From Oscillospiraceae bacterium (lineage in GTDB: Bacteria; Bacillota; Clostridia; Oscillospirales; Oscillospiraceae): a DNA stretch of 64,000 bases. Both the position numbers and the translations under genes were made by a program. The notes beneath the pieces were generated by a model. It did not search any database, was not told where the DNA came from, and saw only the letters and a list, made by a program, of their open reading frames with translations. Below, one piece after another: positions 16,434 to 25,213 of this stretch (the first letter of the stretch is position 1; every line of letters starts with the position of its first letter). The DNA is taken from contig JAFTFT010000005.1 of NCBI GenBank assembly GCA_017458335.1, positions 62,001-126,000 on the forward strand, given 5' to 3'.

Positions 16434-17536
16434 TGGCTGACTTGATGAGATATGTGAAAACCGACGATATTAATTCGGATGCGGGTCAGATCGTCGAGGC
16501 GGCGCAAAGCTATGCATTCAGAGCCGTGGACAGCGTGATGACGATACGGAATTGGCTGATCGGGAAGCGCATTGCTGAGGAAGCGCTGAAAAATGCGAAC
16601 AGAGCAGAATATGGTGCTGCCGTAATACAGAATCTCTCGAAATATCTGACGAAAGAGTATGGAAGAGGCTTCGGTCAGCGCAACCTGTATGAATACCTGC
16701 GTTTCTATCGTGCGTATCCGGAAATTTTGCATTTTGAAAATGCAAAATCTGATGAGGATGCTCAGAATGGAATTTTGCATTTCGGAAATGCAAAATCTTT
16801 GTTGAGTTGGACGCACTATCGTGTGCTGATTCAGGAACTGGATCCCAAGGCGAGGGCTTGGTATGAGCAGGAAGCCTATCAGCAGAACTGGAATGCAAAA
16901 ACCCTGCAGAGGAATATATCTACCCAGTATTATTATCGAATGCTGAAAACATCAGATCCTGCGGGTGTGGAGCAGGAGATGCTGGAAAAGACTTCTGCAT
17001 ACCAGAATAAGCTGGAGTTTATCAAGAATCCATATATTGCTGAGTTTTTGGGGATGCAGGAGAATCAGTCCTATCATGAATCCGATTTGGAATGCAGTAT
17101 TCTGAACAACCTGCAGAAGTTTATGATGGAGCTTGGCAGAGGTTATACATTTGCAGGCAGACAGCAGAGAATACATACGGAGAAAGCGGATTATTACATC
17201 GATCTGGTCTTTTATAACTATATCCTCAAGTGCTTTGTCCTGATAGATCTGAAAACAGGAAGAATAACGCATCAGGACGTCGGCCAGATGGATATGTATA
17301 TCCGTATGTATGATGAGTTGATGAAGATGCCGGATGACAATCCGACGCTTGGGATTGTCCTGTGCTCTGAAACCGATGAGGATATAGCCCGTTATTCGGT
17401 GCTCCACGGCAATGAACAGCTCTTTGCATCAAAATATAAGCTGTATCTTCCCACCGAGGAAGAACTACGCGCGGAGATTGAGACGCAGAAGCAGTTTTTC
17501 CTGCTTCAGCAGAATGCGCGGCGGGAGGAATCCTGA
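16433..17536 (+). CDS. DUF1016 (YhcG-type) PD-(D/E)XK nuclease domain protein
   Basis: 367 residues. The N-terminal winged-helix part carries GFGQRNLYEYLRFYRAYP and SWTHYRVLIQELDPKARAWYEQEAYQQNW. The C-terminal nuclease fold has ADYYIDLVFYNYILKCFVLIDLKTG, giving the D...DLK core of PD-(D/E)XK enzymes. The protein contains a tandem ILHFENAKS / ILHFGNAKS segment whose DNA forms two perfect palindromes. It is translationally linked to Mod. DUF1016 proteins are common passengers of restriction loci. Confidence 0.85.
   Translation: MADLMRYVKTDDINSDAGQIVEAAQSYAFRAVDSVMTIRNWLIGKRIAEEALKNANRAEYGAAVIQNLSKYLTKEYGRGFGQRNLYEYLRFYRAYPEILHFENAKSDEDAQNGILHFGNAKSLLSWTHYRVLIQELDPKARAWYEQEAYQQNWNAKTLQRNISTQYYYRMLKTSDPAGVEQEMLEKTSAYQNKLEFIKNPYIAEFLGMQENQSYHESDLECSILNNLQKFMMELGRGYTFAGRQQRIHTEKADYYIDLVFYNYILKCFVLIDLKTGRITHQDVGQMDMYIRMYDELMKMPDDNPTLGIVLCSETDEDIARYSVLHGNEQLFASKYKLYLPTEEELRAEIETQKQFFLLQQNARREES
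16724..16796 (+). repeat. Two 25-base odd palindromes inside the DUF1016 gene
   Basis: Copy 1, 16724-16748: ATTTTGCATTTT, G, AAAATGCAAAAT. Copy 2, 16772-16796: ATTTTGCATTTC, G, GAAATGCAAAAT. Both have perfect 12-bp arms and are 48 bases apart, in the same reading frame. The only arm difference is a compensated T-A to C-G change. Confidence 0.85.
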
Positions 17537-17537
17537 T

Positions 17538-20500
17538 ATGGCCGACATGAAGTTCAAATATACCATCCAGCCCTTCCAGACCGACGCGGTGGAGAGTGTA
17601 GCGGATGTCTTCCAGGGGCAGCCATATTCCGATGTGCTGACTTACCGGCGGGATATGGGAGTGTCTGCTCCTGAACCTGCTCAGATGGCTCTGGCATTGG
17701 AGGATGAGTTAGATCTTTCCATCGGTTATGCCAATGGTGCCATGCGTCTGTCTTCGGATCAGTTGCTGGAGAATGTTCAGAAAATCCAGACCCGGAATAA
17801 CATTCCTTTGACCGAGAATCTTCGAGAGGGAGCTGTTGGCGCCTGCTCTTTGGATGTCGAGATGGAGACCGGCACCGGCAAGACCTATGTTTACATCAAG
17901 ACCATGTTCGAGCTCAACCGCCGTTATGGCTGGACGAAGTTTGTGGTCGTGGTGCCCAGCATTGCCATTCGTGAGGGCGTAAGGAAGAGCTTCGAGTCCA
18001 TGCGCGAACACTTCAAGGAATACTACGGCAAGATCGTTCAGTCCTTTATCTATGACTCCGGCAATCTCCAGAAGATTGATGATTTCAGCACCTCGGCGGA
18101 TATCTATGCCATGATCATCAATATTCAGGCCTTCAACCGTGACTTTTCCGAGGATAAGAAGGGCAATGCCATCATCAATACCGCTACGGAGAAGTTCGGC
18201 TATCGCAAGCCCATTGATGTCATTGCGGCGAATCATCCGATTGTTATTCTGGATGAGCCGCAGAAGATGGGCGGCGACGCGACGCAGAAGGGGATTCGGC
18301 GCTTCCAGCCGCTCTTTACCCTGAATTATTCTGCAACGCATAAGCAGCACCACACCCTGGTCTATGCGCTGGACGCGGTGGATGCCTATAATCTTCATCT
18401 GGTCAAAAAGATAGCCGTCCAGGGAATTGACGTGCACAATCTTCCCGGAACGGCTGGATATCTGTATTTTGAAGGAGTTGTAAAGTTCCCGAATAAGCCG
18501 CCGATGGCGCGGATTGAATATGAGGTCCGGAAGGGCGGCAATACCAAACGAGTGACCCAGAACCTGAGCAGGCTCGACGATCTTTTTGTCCTTTCCAATG
18601 AGATGCCCCAGTACCGCGGCCTCAGGATCACAGAGATTGATGAAGAGCATGCAATGGTGCGTTTCACAGGGGATATCTCGCTTCATGCCGGCGAAGTTGT
18701 CGGTGATGTCAGTGAGAAGAATATGCGCCGGATCCAGATTCGCCAGACCATTGAAGAGCATTTCCGGAAAGAGAAAGAGCTGTATGAGAAGGGAATCAAG
18801 ACCCTATCTCTCTTCTTCATTGATAAAGTTGACAATTATCGCCGCTATGATGAGGACGGAAATGAGCTGAATTCGGAATACGGCGACATGTTCGAAGAAG
18901 AGTATGTCAATGTTCTGAACCGCTATATCACACTGGAGGATACGCCCTATATTCGTTATCTGAAAGAGATTGATACGAAGAAGACCCATGCCGGTTATTT
19001 CAGCATTGATAAAAAGGGCCGCAAGGTAGACAGCTCTCTCAAGCGCGGCACCGATATCAGCGATGATGTTTCTGCTTATGACCTGATCATGAAGGATAAG
19101 GAGCAGCTGCTCTCGTTTGAGAATCCTGTTCGTTTCATTTTCTCCCATTCTGCGCTGCGTGAGGGATGGGATAACCCGAATGTGTTCCAGCTCTGCCCGT
19201 TGAAAAAGGAGGGCGGTTCCGTTACCCAAAAGCGCCAGGAGGTTGGACGCGGCATGCGTCTCTGTGTCAATCAGACCGGTGACCGCATGGATGAAAACTT
19301 CCTGGGCTCTCGGGTTCATGAGATCAATGAGCTTACGGTGATCACTGCCGACGGTTACAAGCAGTTCGTTTCCGATCTCCAGAAGGGGATTCGTGCTGAC
19401 CTCTATGACCGGCCGAAAGCTGCCACACCGGAGTATTTTGCCGGCCGCCGCGTCGTGGTGGGGGGTAAGGAGACTAAAGTTACGGAAGAACAGGCGCTGT
19501 CTATTTATCGTTATCTTGTGAAAAACGATTATATAGACGATGATGGGCACGTCTTGGATAGCTACCGTCATGATCTGGAAGCCGGTACCCAGGCACCGTT
19601 GCCGGATCGCTGCAAAGAGCTCGGTGACAATGTTCATCGACTGGTTCGCGGCATCTTTGACGAGAATGTTCTCAAGGAAATGATTCGAGACGCTTCTGAG
19701 ACCAGAATCTATGAGAATCCTCTGACCGAGAATTTCTATAAAAAGGAATTTCAGGAACTCTGGCGCATGATCAATCACAAGTATACTTATACGGTGAACT
19801 TCAACACGGACGAACTGGTTTTGAAGTCTGTTGCGCGGATCAATAAAGCTTTGCATGTGACAGAGCAGATGTATACCATTACCTCAGGCACGCTTCAGGA
19901 TGGACTCACCGGTGAGAAGTTGGAGGAGGGGCAGGCAGTTGTAACGCAGAAGACTTCTACTTATCGTGTGAGCGGCACCGCCGGCAGCACCGCCGTCTAT
20001 GATCTGGTGGGCGAAATTGCCAAGGGCGCTATGATCACGCGCCGGACTGCCGGTACGATTTTGAGTAAGATTGAGCAGGCAAAGTTCCTGATGTATCGGA
20101 AGAATCCGGAGGACTTTATCCGCCAGGTTTCGCGGCTGATTACGGAAGAGAAAGCACGTATGATCGTGGATCATATCACCTACCATCGGACAGAAGGCAG
20201 CTATGATTCCTCTGTGTTTACGGCTGAAAAGCCCCAGGAGTTTTCTCGGGCATTCAGAGGAAAAAAGAGCATCCAGGAGTATGTTTTCACGGATGGCTAT
20301 GCCAAGGACGGCAAGAGCGTCGAGAGGGAGTTTGCCGAACGCCTGGACTTGGAGTCCGCGGTCTGCGTCTATGCCAAATTGCCAAAGGGATTCAGTATTC
20401 CCACGCCGGTTGGGAATTATTCTCCGGACTGGGCAATCGCTTTCAATGAGGGATATGATATTCGGCATCTTTATTTCATTGCTGAAACCAAAGGCTCGCT

Positions 20501-20651
20501 CTCTACGCTGGATATCAGGCCGATTGAACAGGGAAAGATTGACTGCGCCGACCGCCTCTATAATATCTTGTCGAAAGAGAATATTACCTACGGCCAGGTG
20601 ACGACCTACGAAAGTCTCCTATCCGTCATGGAAGGGATTGAAAAAAAGTAG
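17538..20651 (+). CDS. Type III restriction endonuclease, Res subunit
   Basis: 1037 residues. Translocase motifs are METGTGKTYVYIKTMF (Walker A), VILDEPQKMGG (motif II), LNYSATHKQHH (motif III) and SHSALREGWDNPNVFQLCPL (motif V/VI region). The C-terminal nuclease core is YSPDWAIAFN followed by FIAETKGS, a PD...ExK pattern. With Mod it would cut unmethylated DNA after ATP-driven diffusion. The start at 17538 has GGGAGG upstream; the longer frame overlapping DUF1016 is rejected. Last large gene of the operon. Confidence 0.9.
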   Translation: MADMKFKYTIQPFQTDAVESVADVFQGQPYSDVLTYRRDMGVSAPEPAQMALALEDELDLSIGYANGAMRLSSDQLLENVQKIQTRNNIPLTENLREGAVGACSLDVEMETGTGKTYVYIKTMFELNRRYGWTKFVVVVPSIAIREGVRKSFESMREHFKEYYGKIVQSFIYDSGNLQKIDDFSTSADIYAMIINIQAFNRDFSEDKKGNAIINTATEKFGYRKPIDVIAANHPIVILDEPQKMGGDATQKGIRRFQPLFTLNYSATHKQHHTLVYALDAVDAYNLHLVKKIAVQGIDVHNLPGTAGYLYFEGVVKFPNKPPMARIEYEVRKGGNTKRVTQNLSRLDDLFVLSNEMPQYRGLRITEIDEEHAMVRFTGDISLHAGEVVGDVSEKNMRRIQIRQTIEEHFRKEKELYEKGIKTLSLFFIDKVDNYRRYDEDGNELNSEYGDMFEEEYVNVLNRYITLEDTPYIRYLKEIDTKKTHAGYFSIDKKGRKVDSSLKRGTDISDDVSAYDLIMKDKEQLLSFENPVRFIFSHSALREGWDNPNVFQLCPLKKEGGSVTQKRQEVGRGMRLCVNQTGDRMDENFLGSRVHEINELTVITADGYKQFVSDLQKGIRADLYDRPKAATPEYFAGRRVVVGGKETKVTEEQALSIYRYLVKNDYIDDDGHVLDSYRHDLEAGTQAPLPDRCKELGDNVHRLVRGIFDENVLKEMIRDASETRIYENPLTENFYKKEFQELWRMINHKYTYTVNFNTDELVLKSVARINKALHVTEQMYTITSGTLQDGLTGEKLEEGQAVVTQKTSTYRVSGTAGSTAVYDLVGEIAKGAMITRRTAGTILSKIEQAKFLMYRKNPEDFIRQVSRLITEEKARMIVDHITYHRTEGSYDSSVFTAEKPQEFSRAFRGKKSIQEYVFTDGYAKDGKSVEREFAERLDLESAVCVYAKLPKGFSIPTPVGNYSPDWAIAFNEGYDIRHLYFIAETKGSLSTLDIRPIEQGKIDCADRLYNILSKENITYGQVTTYESLLSVMEGIEKK

Positions 20652-20695
20652 AGTGAATTCATGCAACATCCCTGCTCAAAACGATAAGGAAGATT

Positions 20696-20788
20696 ATGAA
20701 TATGCACCCTGAATTGATTGGCTGCTTCAACCTCATCTTCTACAACAGCGCGGAAGACGCGATATTCAAAGCCCTGGGCGTCGAGTAA
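20696..20788 (+). CDS. Hypothetical 30-residue peptide
   Basis: ATG at 20696 follows AAGGAAG and encodes a 30-residue peptide starting MNMHPELIGCFNLIFYNSA, stop 20786-20788. It lies between Res and the deoxyribosyltransferase-like gene. It may be the remnant of a longer gene or a real small protein; I recognise no family. Confidence 0.3.
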   Translation: MNMHPELIGCFNLIFYNSAEDAIFKALGVE

Positions 20789-20809
20789 AGGAACGGAGGT
20801 AGGCCGATT

Positions 20810-21136
20810 ATGGTAGGAAAGTATAAAGTCATCACCCTCTGTGGAAGCACCCGCTTTAAGGACGCTTTCATGGAGGCGCAGAAACGCCTGACGCTGGAGG
20901 GAAACATCGTCATCAGTGTTGGCCTCTTCGGTCACTCCGGTGATGAGGAAGTCTGGACGGAAGGAACCAAGGAAATGCTGGATGACATGCATAAGCGGAA
21001 GATCGATATGGCGGATGAGATCTTCGTGATCAATGTCGGCGGCTATATCGGATCCAGTACCAGGTCAGAGATTGAATACGCGGAAGCTACCGGAAAAGTC
21101 GTTCGGTATCTTGATGGTGATAGCAGTGGAAACTGA
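20810..21136 (+). CDS. Nucleoside 2-deoxyribosyltransferase-like protein
   Basis: 108 residues with VITLCGSTRFKDAFMEAQ at the start, MADEIFVINVGGYIG and SSTRSEIEYAEATGK. This GSTRF...D...S.R.E pattern is that of small nucleoside deoxyribosyltransferase/N-glycosidase folds. Likely cytoplasmic; the substrate is unknown. It ends the defence region and is closed by the terminator at 21152. A role in nucleotide-based defence is possible, but housekeeping salvage is equally compatible. Confidence 0.6.
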   Translation: MVGKYKVITLCGSTRFKDAFMEAQKRLTLEGNIVISVGLFGHSGDEEVWTEGTKEMLDDMHKRKIDMADEIFVINVGGYIGSSTRSEIEYAEATGKVVRYLDGDSSGN

Positions 21137-21151
21137 TTCAGAGACAAAACC

Positions 21152-21192
21152 AAACCAGGCTGGAGCACTTTATCGGTGATCCAGCCTGATTT
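21152..21192 (+). terminator. Terminator hairpin, copy A of a 41-base repeat
   Basis: CAGGCTGGA (21156-21164) pairs with TCCAGCCTG (21180-21188) and is followed by five T. The same 41 bases recur with three changes at 24230-24270. Confidence 0.8.
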
Positions 21193-21412
21193 TTCCGGTG
21201 TTCGGTGCTATTCGCAGCTTACGGAATTTGACAATCCAGCTATATTGAACGATTGTGATCGATCACATCCGTATGGACCGAGAGGTTCAAGTTCGGTTCT
21301 GTAACTGCATCCGAATGAAAGTCTTGTTGGCTGCTCGTCTGAGAGAACGGGGCTTACGCAGCCTTTCCTGCTCGATTGCATTTTACTGCGTTGTCGGGCA
21401 AAGAAGTCTCAG
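21193..21412. other. Intergenic region with a 14-bp palindrome
   Basis: No gene seen. TGTGATCGATCACA at 21254-21267 is a perfect palindrome of CRP/FNR flavour but with a 4-base centre. No promoter is clear next to it. Confidence 0.45.
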
Positions 21413-23020
21413 TTACAGGCTTTCAATATATTCTTTTGCCTGCTCAGCCGCAATACGACCGGAGTTCATTGCCCAGCCCGCGCAGGAACCGCCTGCAATG
21501 CCAACGTCATAGCAGTCACCGTAGAATCCGCCAGTGTCGCAGCCGCCTGCATACAATCCGGGAATGATGGTGCCATCTTCCTTCTTAACCTGTGTTTTGT
21601 CGGTAACAGCAAGACCGCCAACGGAGCAGAAATACCCGTTCTGGCAGTCAATCGCATAGAACGGTCCTTCGGACATATCGACCATATACTCGTCCGGTTT
21701 CTGCAATTCTGTATCCTTGCCGGCTTTGCACATCTCGTTATAGTTGTTCCAGGTGGCCGCCAGATTATCTTTGTCGACACCCATCTTCTCAGCGAGTTCC
21801 TCAATGGTATCCGCAACATATGCGCCGCCCTGCTCAATGCTCTGCGCGAGTTCATCGGGCATCGTGGGAAGCGTCTGTCCAACGGCAAGCCACACACCGC
21901 ACGGAGTCAGCGCACCTTCTCCTGTCGCAACACGGTCCACCATTGCCTGATTGCATACGGTAAAGATCTTCTTCTGCTTGGCGCATGCCTGTCCGGAGAA
22001 TGCGAAATTCTTCAGGAACATGTCCTCGCGGCAGAAACGTTTGCCGTTCTGGTTAACCCAGACAATCGGCTGAAGTGTCAGGCCGTTCAACGGTCTTGTC
22101 CATGCTGAAGTACGGGGTACAGGACCATAGAACGCGATGGTTCCGGGAGCGTGAGCCAGTGAAGCACCGAGAGATTTACCCATCTTGATGCCGTCGCCGT
22201 TCAAATCAAATTTGCCGCACGGCTGGAAGAGATCTTCCGGCATACCGGACAGATAAGAGGCCAGCGGAATATTATTGGAGTAACCGCCGCAAGCGATCAA
22301 AACGACAGGAGCATTTACTTTGATCACGGTACCGTCCGCTTTCACTGCAATGACGCCTTCCACTTTCCCATCGTCATCCAGAACAATTTTCTTTGCCGCG
22401 GTGTTCAGCTCAATGGGGACTTCAAGTTTCTGCGCCGCCGCCAGCATACTGGCCATGAATTCAACTCCCGGATGATCCGAGCCCTTATAAACATGCCAGC
22501 ATACTTCACTGTCGCCCAGACTCTGTACATGGTCAAACTCTACGCCGAGGTCCATCAGCCAATCAACAGTGCTCGCAGATTTGTTGAAAAACGCATAGTA
22601 CATATCGATGTCAGGGATCCAGTGATGGAAGTCCATTACTTTCGCAATGACATCAGCCGGGGTAAAATCTACGCCAAGTTCTTTTTGCATCGAGGACTGC
22701 GCAGCGAAAAGACCCTCTGTTCCGATAAACGAACCGCCCGTCACGGCTCTCTTTTCGAGCAGCAGGACATCCAGTCCCAGCTGCCGCGCCTGGCAGGCAG
22801 CGGCCAGACCGGTGCCGCCACCGCCGATGATGCACATCTGGGTTTCCACAGTTTCAGTCGGTTCGCCAACTTCTTCCAGTGCCCAGATTGCGTTTTCTTC
22901 GTTCAGCTCTCCTGCTACCGGTTCTGCTGAGGCCTGCACACCGGGCAGGGCAGCACCTACCAGTGCAACAGCGGCTGCCGATACTGAACCTTTCAGAAAA
23001 TCCCGTCTGCTAATTTCCAT
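21413..23020 (-). CDS. Tat-exported FAD-dependent oxidoreductase (flavocytochrome c/fumarate reductase-like flavoprotein)
   Basis: 535 residues. SRRDFLKG at residues 4-11 is a twin-arginine signal followed by a hydrophobic stretch to about residue 31, so the folded flavoprotein is exported. The FAD-binding motif is CIIGGGGTGLAAACQARQLG, and the fumarate reductase/KsdD-like C-terminus has GLYAGGCDTGGFYGD. Neither a haem-binding CxxCH domain nor an FMN-binding domain is present, so an electron donor partner must be encoded elsewhere. Family members reduce fumarate, urocanate or related enoates in anaerobic respiration. AGGAGG precedes the ATG. The divergent LysR gene probably controls it. Confidence 0.85.
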   Translation of the reverse strand: MEISRRDFLKGSVSAAAVALVGAALPGVQASAEPVAGELNEENAIWALEEVGEPTETVETQMCIIGGGGTGLAAACQARQLGLDVLLLEKRAVTGGSFIGTEGLFAAQSSMQKELGVDFTPADVIAKVMDFHHWIPDIDMYYAFFNKSASTVDWLMDLGVEFDHVQSLGDSEVCWHVYKGSDHPGVEFMASMLAAAQKLEVPIELNTAAKKIVLDDDGKVEGVIAVKADGTVIKVNAPVVLIACGGYSNNIPLASYLSGMPEDLFQPCGKFDLNGDGIKMGKSLGASLAHAPGTIAFYGPVPRTSAWTRPLNGLTLQPIVWVNQNGKRFCREDMFLKNFAFSGQACAKQKKIFTVCNQAMVDRVATGEGALTPCGVWLAVGQTLPTMPDELAQSIEQGGAYVADTIEELAEKMGVDKDNLAATWNNYNEMCKAGKDTELQKPDEYMVDMSEGPFYAIDCQNGYFCSVGGLAVTDKTQVKKEDGTIIPGLYAGGCDTGGFYGDCYDVGIAGGSCAGWAMNSGRIAAEQAKEYIESL

Positions 23021-23201
23021 GTTTTTTACTCCTCCTTATATTTTGTTATAGATCTGCTTTGTCATTATATAATGCCACAAAAAGCTATGGGATAAAAAAA
23101 GCTAATTAAGCTATTTAAAAATTAGATTGATCAAATCGCTTTGGAATGGTATGCTATATTTGTGATATTATAAAATGCAGTGAAGAAATAAGGTGAAGTA
23201 A
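23021..23201. promoter_or_regulatory. Divergent promoter region between flavoprotein and LysR genes
   Basis: An AT-rich 181-base region. A leftward -10 TATAAT lies at 23069-23064 with a poor -35, as expected for an activator-dependent promoter. Repeated AAGCTA motifs (for example AGCTAATTAAGCT, 23100-23112) are candidate LysR-binding half sites. Confidence 0.5.
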
Positions 23202-24110
23202 ATGACCTCCAAAGAACTGGAATGCTTCATGTCTGTTGCAGAAAACCACAGTTATGTGAAAAGCGCAGACCTGCTATTCTATAGTCAGCCCAGCATTTCC
23301 TATCAGATAAAAGCGCTGGAAGACGAGCTCGGCTTCGATCTGTTTTTCCCTGGCGACCGCGTCAATCTGACCCCTGCGGGTAAAATTGTGTACAAACAGA
23401 TGAAAGCCTGGAATAATTCATGGAAAAAGGCACTTTCTTCTGCCAAATCGGCATCTCAGACATCCCGAGAAATCCTCCACATCGGCATAAGGCGTCCGAT
23501 AAATGAAGATTTCTTTACCAGAGGTCTCAAACTCTTTTTTAACTGCCAGACGGAATATTCTTTCTGCGTGCACCCGTATCACATCGGAGGCCTGATTTCT
23601 GATCTGATTCAGGGCAGTCGTGATATTGTTGTTGCTGACAGTCTGGAAGTTGCAGCGATCGGTGGGCTCAGTTATCAGCCTCTTTGCCGGAGCTGCTGGG
23701 GCTTCGTTATTCCCAGTTCAGATCCGCTTGCCAGAAAAACAACGCTCCGGTTCTCGGACATGAACGGGCGGGACATTATTGTTCCATATATTCCGGAAGG
23801 AATGGATGAAACGATTTTTGATGCGGAATACCGTCGCTGGTCTACACCTTCCAACATTTTCTATTCCGGCTCTCACGAGAATGCTGTTATGACAGCCACT
23901 GCAGGCGTTGCTTTTGCTACGATTAATTATTCGGTACCATCCCAAAACAGTGATTCAGTTTATATACCTGTTGAGGGCTATGAAAACCACACCCATGGTT
24001 TGGTGTGGAGGAAAGATGACAACCGTGAGTCTGTCAAGTTGTTTGTGAAATCCATGAAAAAGGTCTTTTTAGATCAAGAGGGAAGAATAGCAGATTTTAT
24101 AAAGGAATAG
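23202..24110 (+). CDS. LysR-family transcriptional regulator
   Basis: 302 residues. The N-terminal winged helix-turn-helix has ELECFMSVAENHSYVKSADLL and SQPSISYQIKALEDELGFDLF, and LTPAGKIVYKQM follows. The C-terminal half is the periplasmic-binding-protein-like effector domain. It is divergent to the flavoprotein gene, and LysR regulators typically control such a neighbour in response to its substrate. Confidence 0.9.
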   Translation: MTSKELECFMSVAENHSYVKSADLLFYSQPSISYQIKALEDELGFDLFFPGDRVNLTPAGKIVYKQMKAWNNSWKKALSSAKSASQTSREILHIGIRRPINEDFFTRGLKLFFNCQTEYSFCVHPYHIGGLISDLIQGSRDIVVADSLEVAAIGGLSYQPLCRSCWGFVIPSSDPLARKTTLRFSDMNGRDIIVPYIPEGMDETIFDAEYRRWSTPSNIFYSGSHENAVMTATAGVAFATINYSVPSQNSDSVYIPVEGYENHTHGLVWRKDDNRESVKLFVKSMKKVFLDQEGRIADFIKE

Positions 24111-24161
24111 TGTCACCAGAACGTGAGCGCCGCGGCGTCAAGCATAGCGCAACCGGAAGTA

Positions 24162-24270
24162 TGTCAGGGGGGGTCTCCTGACACGTTATTAGGCACAGCG
24201 GATGGTGCTCTGTGTTCGCTCCTGCAACGAAACCAGGCTGAATCACTTTCTCGGTGATCCAGCCTGATTT
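24162..24270 (+). terminator. Two hairpins after the LysR gene, including copy B of the 41-base repeat
   Basis: TGTCAGG (24162-24168) pairs with CCTGACA (24177-24183). CAGGCTG (24234-24240) pairs with CAGCCTG (24260-24266), with an inner ATCAC/GTGAT stem. The second hairpin belongs to a 41-base segment 93 percent identical to 21152-21192. Confidence 0.65.
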
Positions 24271-24341
24271 CGTCATTGTGGCATAATGTCAGCAGAGCTT
24301 GTCTTCATTTGCATTATCCGTCCGGGGCGCTGCGGTTTGAC

Positions 24342-24536
24342 TCAGTCTTCCCAGAAGAGATCGTCCAGCGTTCTGTCCAGGGCTTTGCAGATGGCGATGC
24401 AGAGATTGATGGTCGGGTTGTAGTCTCCCTTTTCAATGGCGCTGATGGTCTGTCGGGAAACCCCGCAGAGCTTCGCCAGCTCGTCCTGGGAGAGATCTTT
24501 TGCCGCACGGGCGGATTTTAGCTTCAGGTTCTTCAT
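24342..24536 (-). CDS. XRE-family helix-turn-helix regulator
   Basis: 64 residues, almost all a Cro/C1 helix-turn-helix: ARAAKDLSQDELAKLCGVSR then QTISAIEKGDYNPTINL. This small YdfE/YP-type regulator is commonly paired with a membrane protein, as here: the upstream gene overlaps it by four bases. Probably autoregulatory. Confidence 0.85.
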   Translation of the reverse strand: MKNLKLKSARAAKDLSQDELAKLCGVSRQTISAIEKGDYNPTINLCIAICKALDRTLDDLFWED

Positions 24537-25063
24537 GCGTTCCCCTCACGGTTTTCCGCTCGGCGATCCAGAAACTGTTTGAGAAGCAGTTCCGCACCGA
24601 CCACCAGCAGCATGACGCAGGTCAGCAGATTCACATAGGGAAAGTCAAGGGTGGATTTGTGGGACAGCGCGCCGAAGAGGGGAATGGCATTGAGCAGGCC
24701 GGCGACGACCAGAATGATGCCGTAACGGCGGCGGTTGTTGTTCAGACCCCAGTAGGCGTCCTTCCAGATGCAGTACGTGCTGAGGACAAGGCAGCCGATG
24801 AGGATCCCGCCAAAGTGCAGAACGTAATCGGGCACAGGAAGCGTGACCTCGCCGATGCTCAGGATCAGAAGAATGACTTCACAGATGATCATGCTGTAAT
24901 AGGCGTAGCGGTAGGCGTCTCCGCGTACCCGGAGCTGGCGCTCGTCATACTCCGACCGGACCTTCCGGTTGTTGTTGGCGATGAGAATCAGGGCGAGGGC
25001 CAGAATAAGGCCGATCAGAATACCGATGGCCACTCCGGCAGATTTAAAAAGATTTCCGTTCAC
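24533..25063 (-). CDS. Four-helix membrane protein paired with an XRE regulator
   Basis: 176 residues with hydrophobic helices near 8-28, 58-78, 85-105 and 115-155. No catalytic motif is visible. The start is GTG at 25063 with AAGGAGA upstream. Co-transcribed with the XRE gene from the promoter at 25165. Function unknown; similar pairs respond to envelope or antibiotic signals, which is inference. Confidence 0.65.
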   Translation of the reverse strand: MNGNLFKSAGVAIGILIGLILALALILIANNNRKVRSEYDERQLRVRGDAYRYAYYSMIICEVILLILSIGEVTLPVPDYVLHFGGILIGCLVLSTYCIWKDAYWGLNNNRRRYGIILVVAGLLNAIPLFGALSHKSTLDFPYVNLLTCVMLLVVGAELLLKQFLDRRAENREGNA

Positions 25064-25164
25064 GATGGTCTCCTTATACGCTTTCTCTTTCGCTGACCGT
25101 GTTCAGCGATTTTTCTTTTCTTATTCGGTGCAATCGGAGGCCGGCTTTCCCCGACTGCGAGACC

Positions 25165-25193
25165 AGTGTACATCAGGAAAAGCAAAATGTCAA
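25165..25193 (-). promoter_or_regulatory. Promoter of the membrane protein-XRE operon
   Basis: On the minus strand TTGACA (25193-25188), 17 bases, TACACT (25170-25165). Confidence 0.75.
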
Positions 25194-25213
25194 GTATATT
25201 TTACAAAAATCTA

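Noticed and set aside
21254-21267. CRP binding site
   Set aside because: The half sites fit, but the centre is 4 bases instead of 6 and no promoter lies nearby; kept only as an unexplained palindrome.
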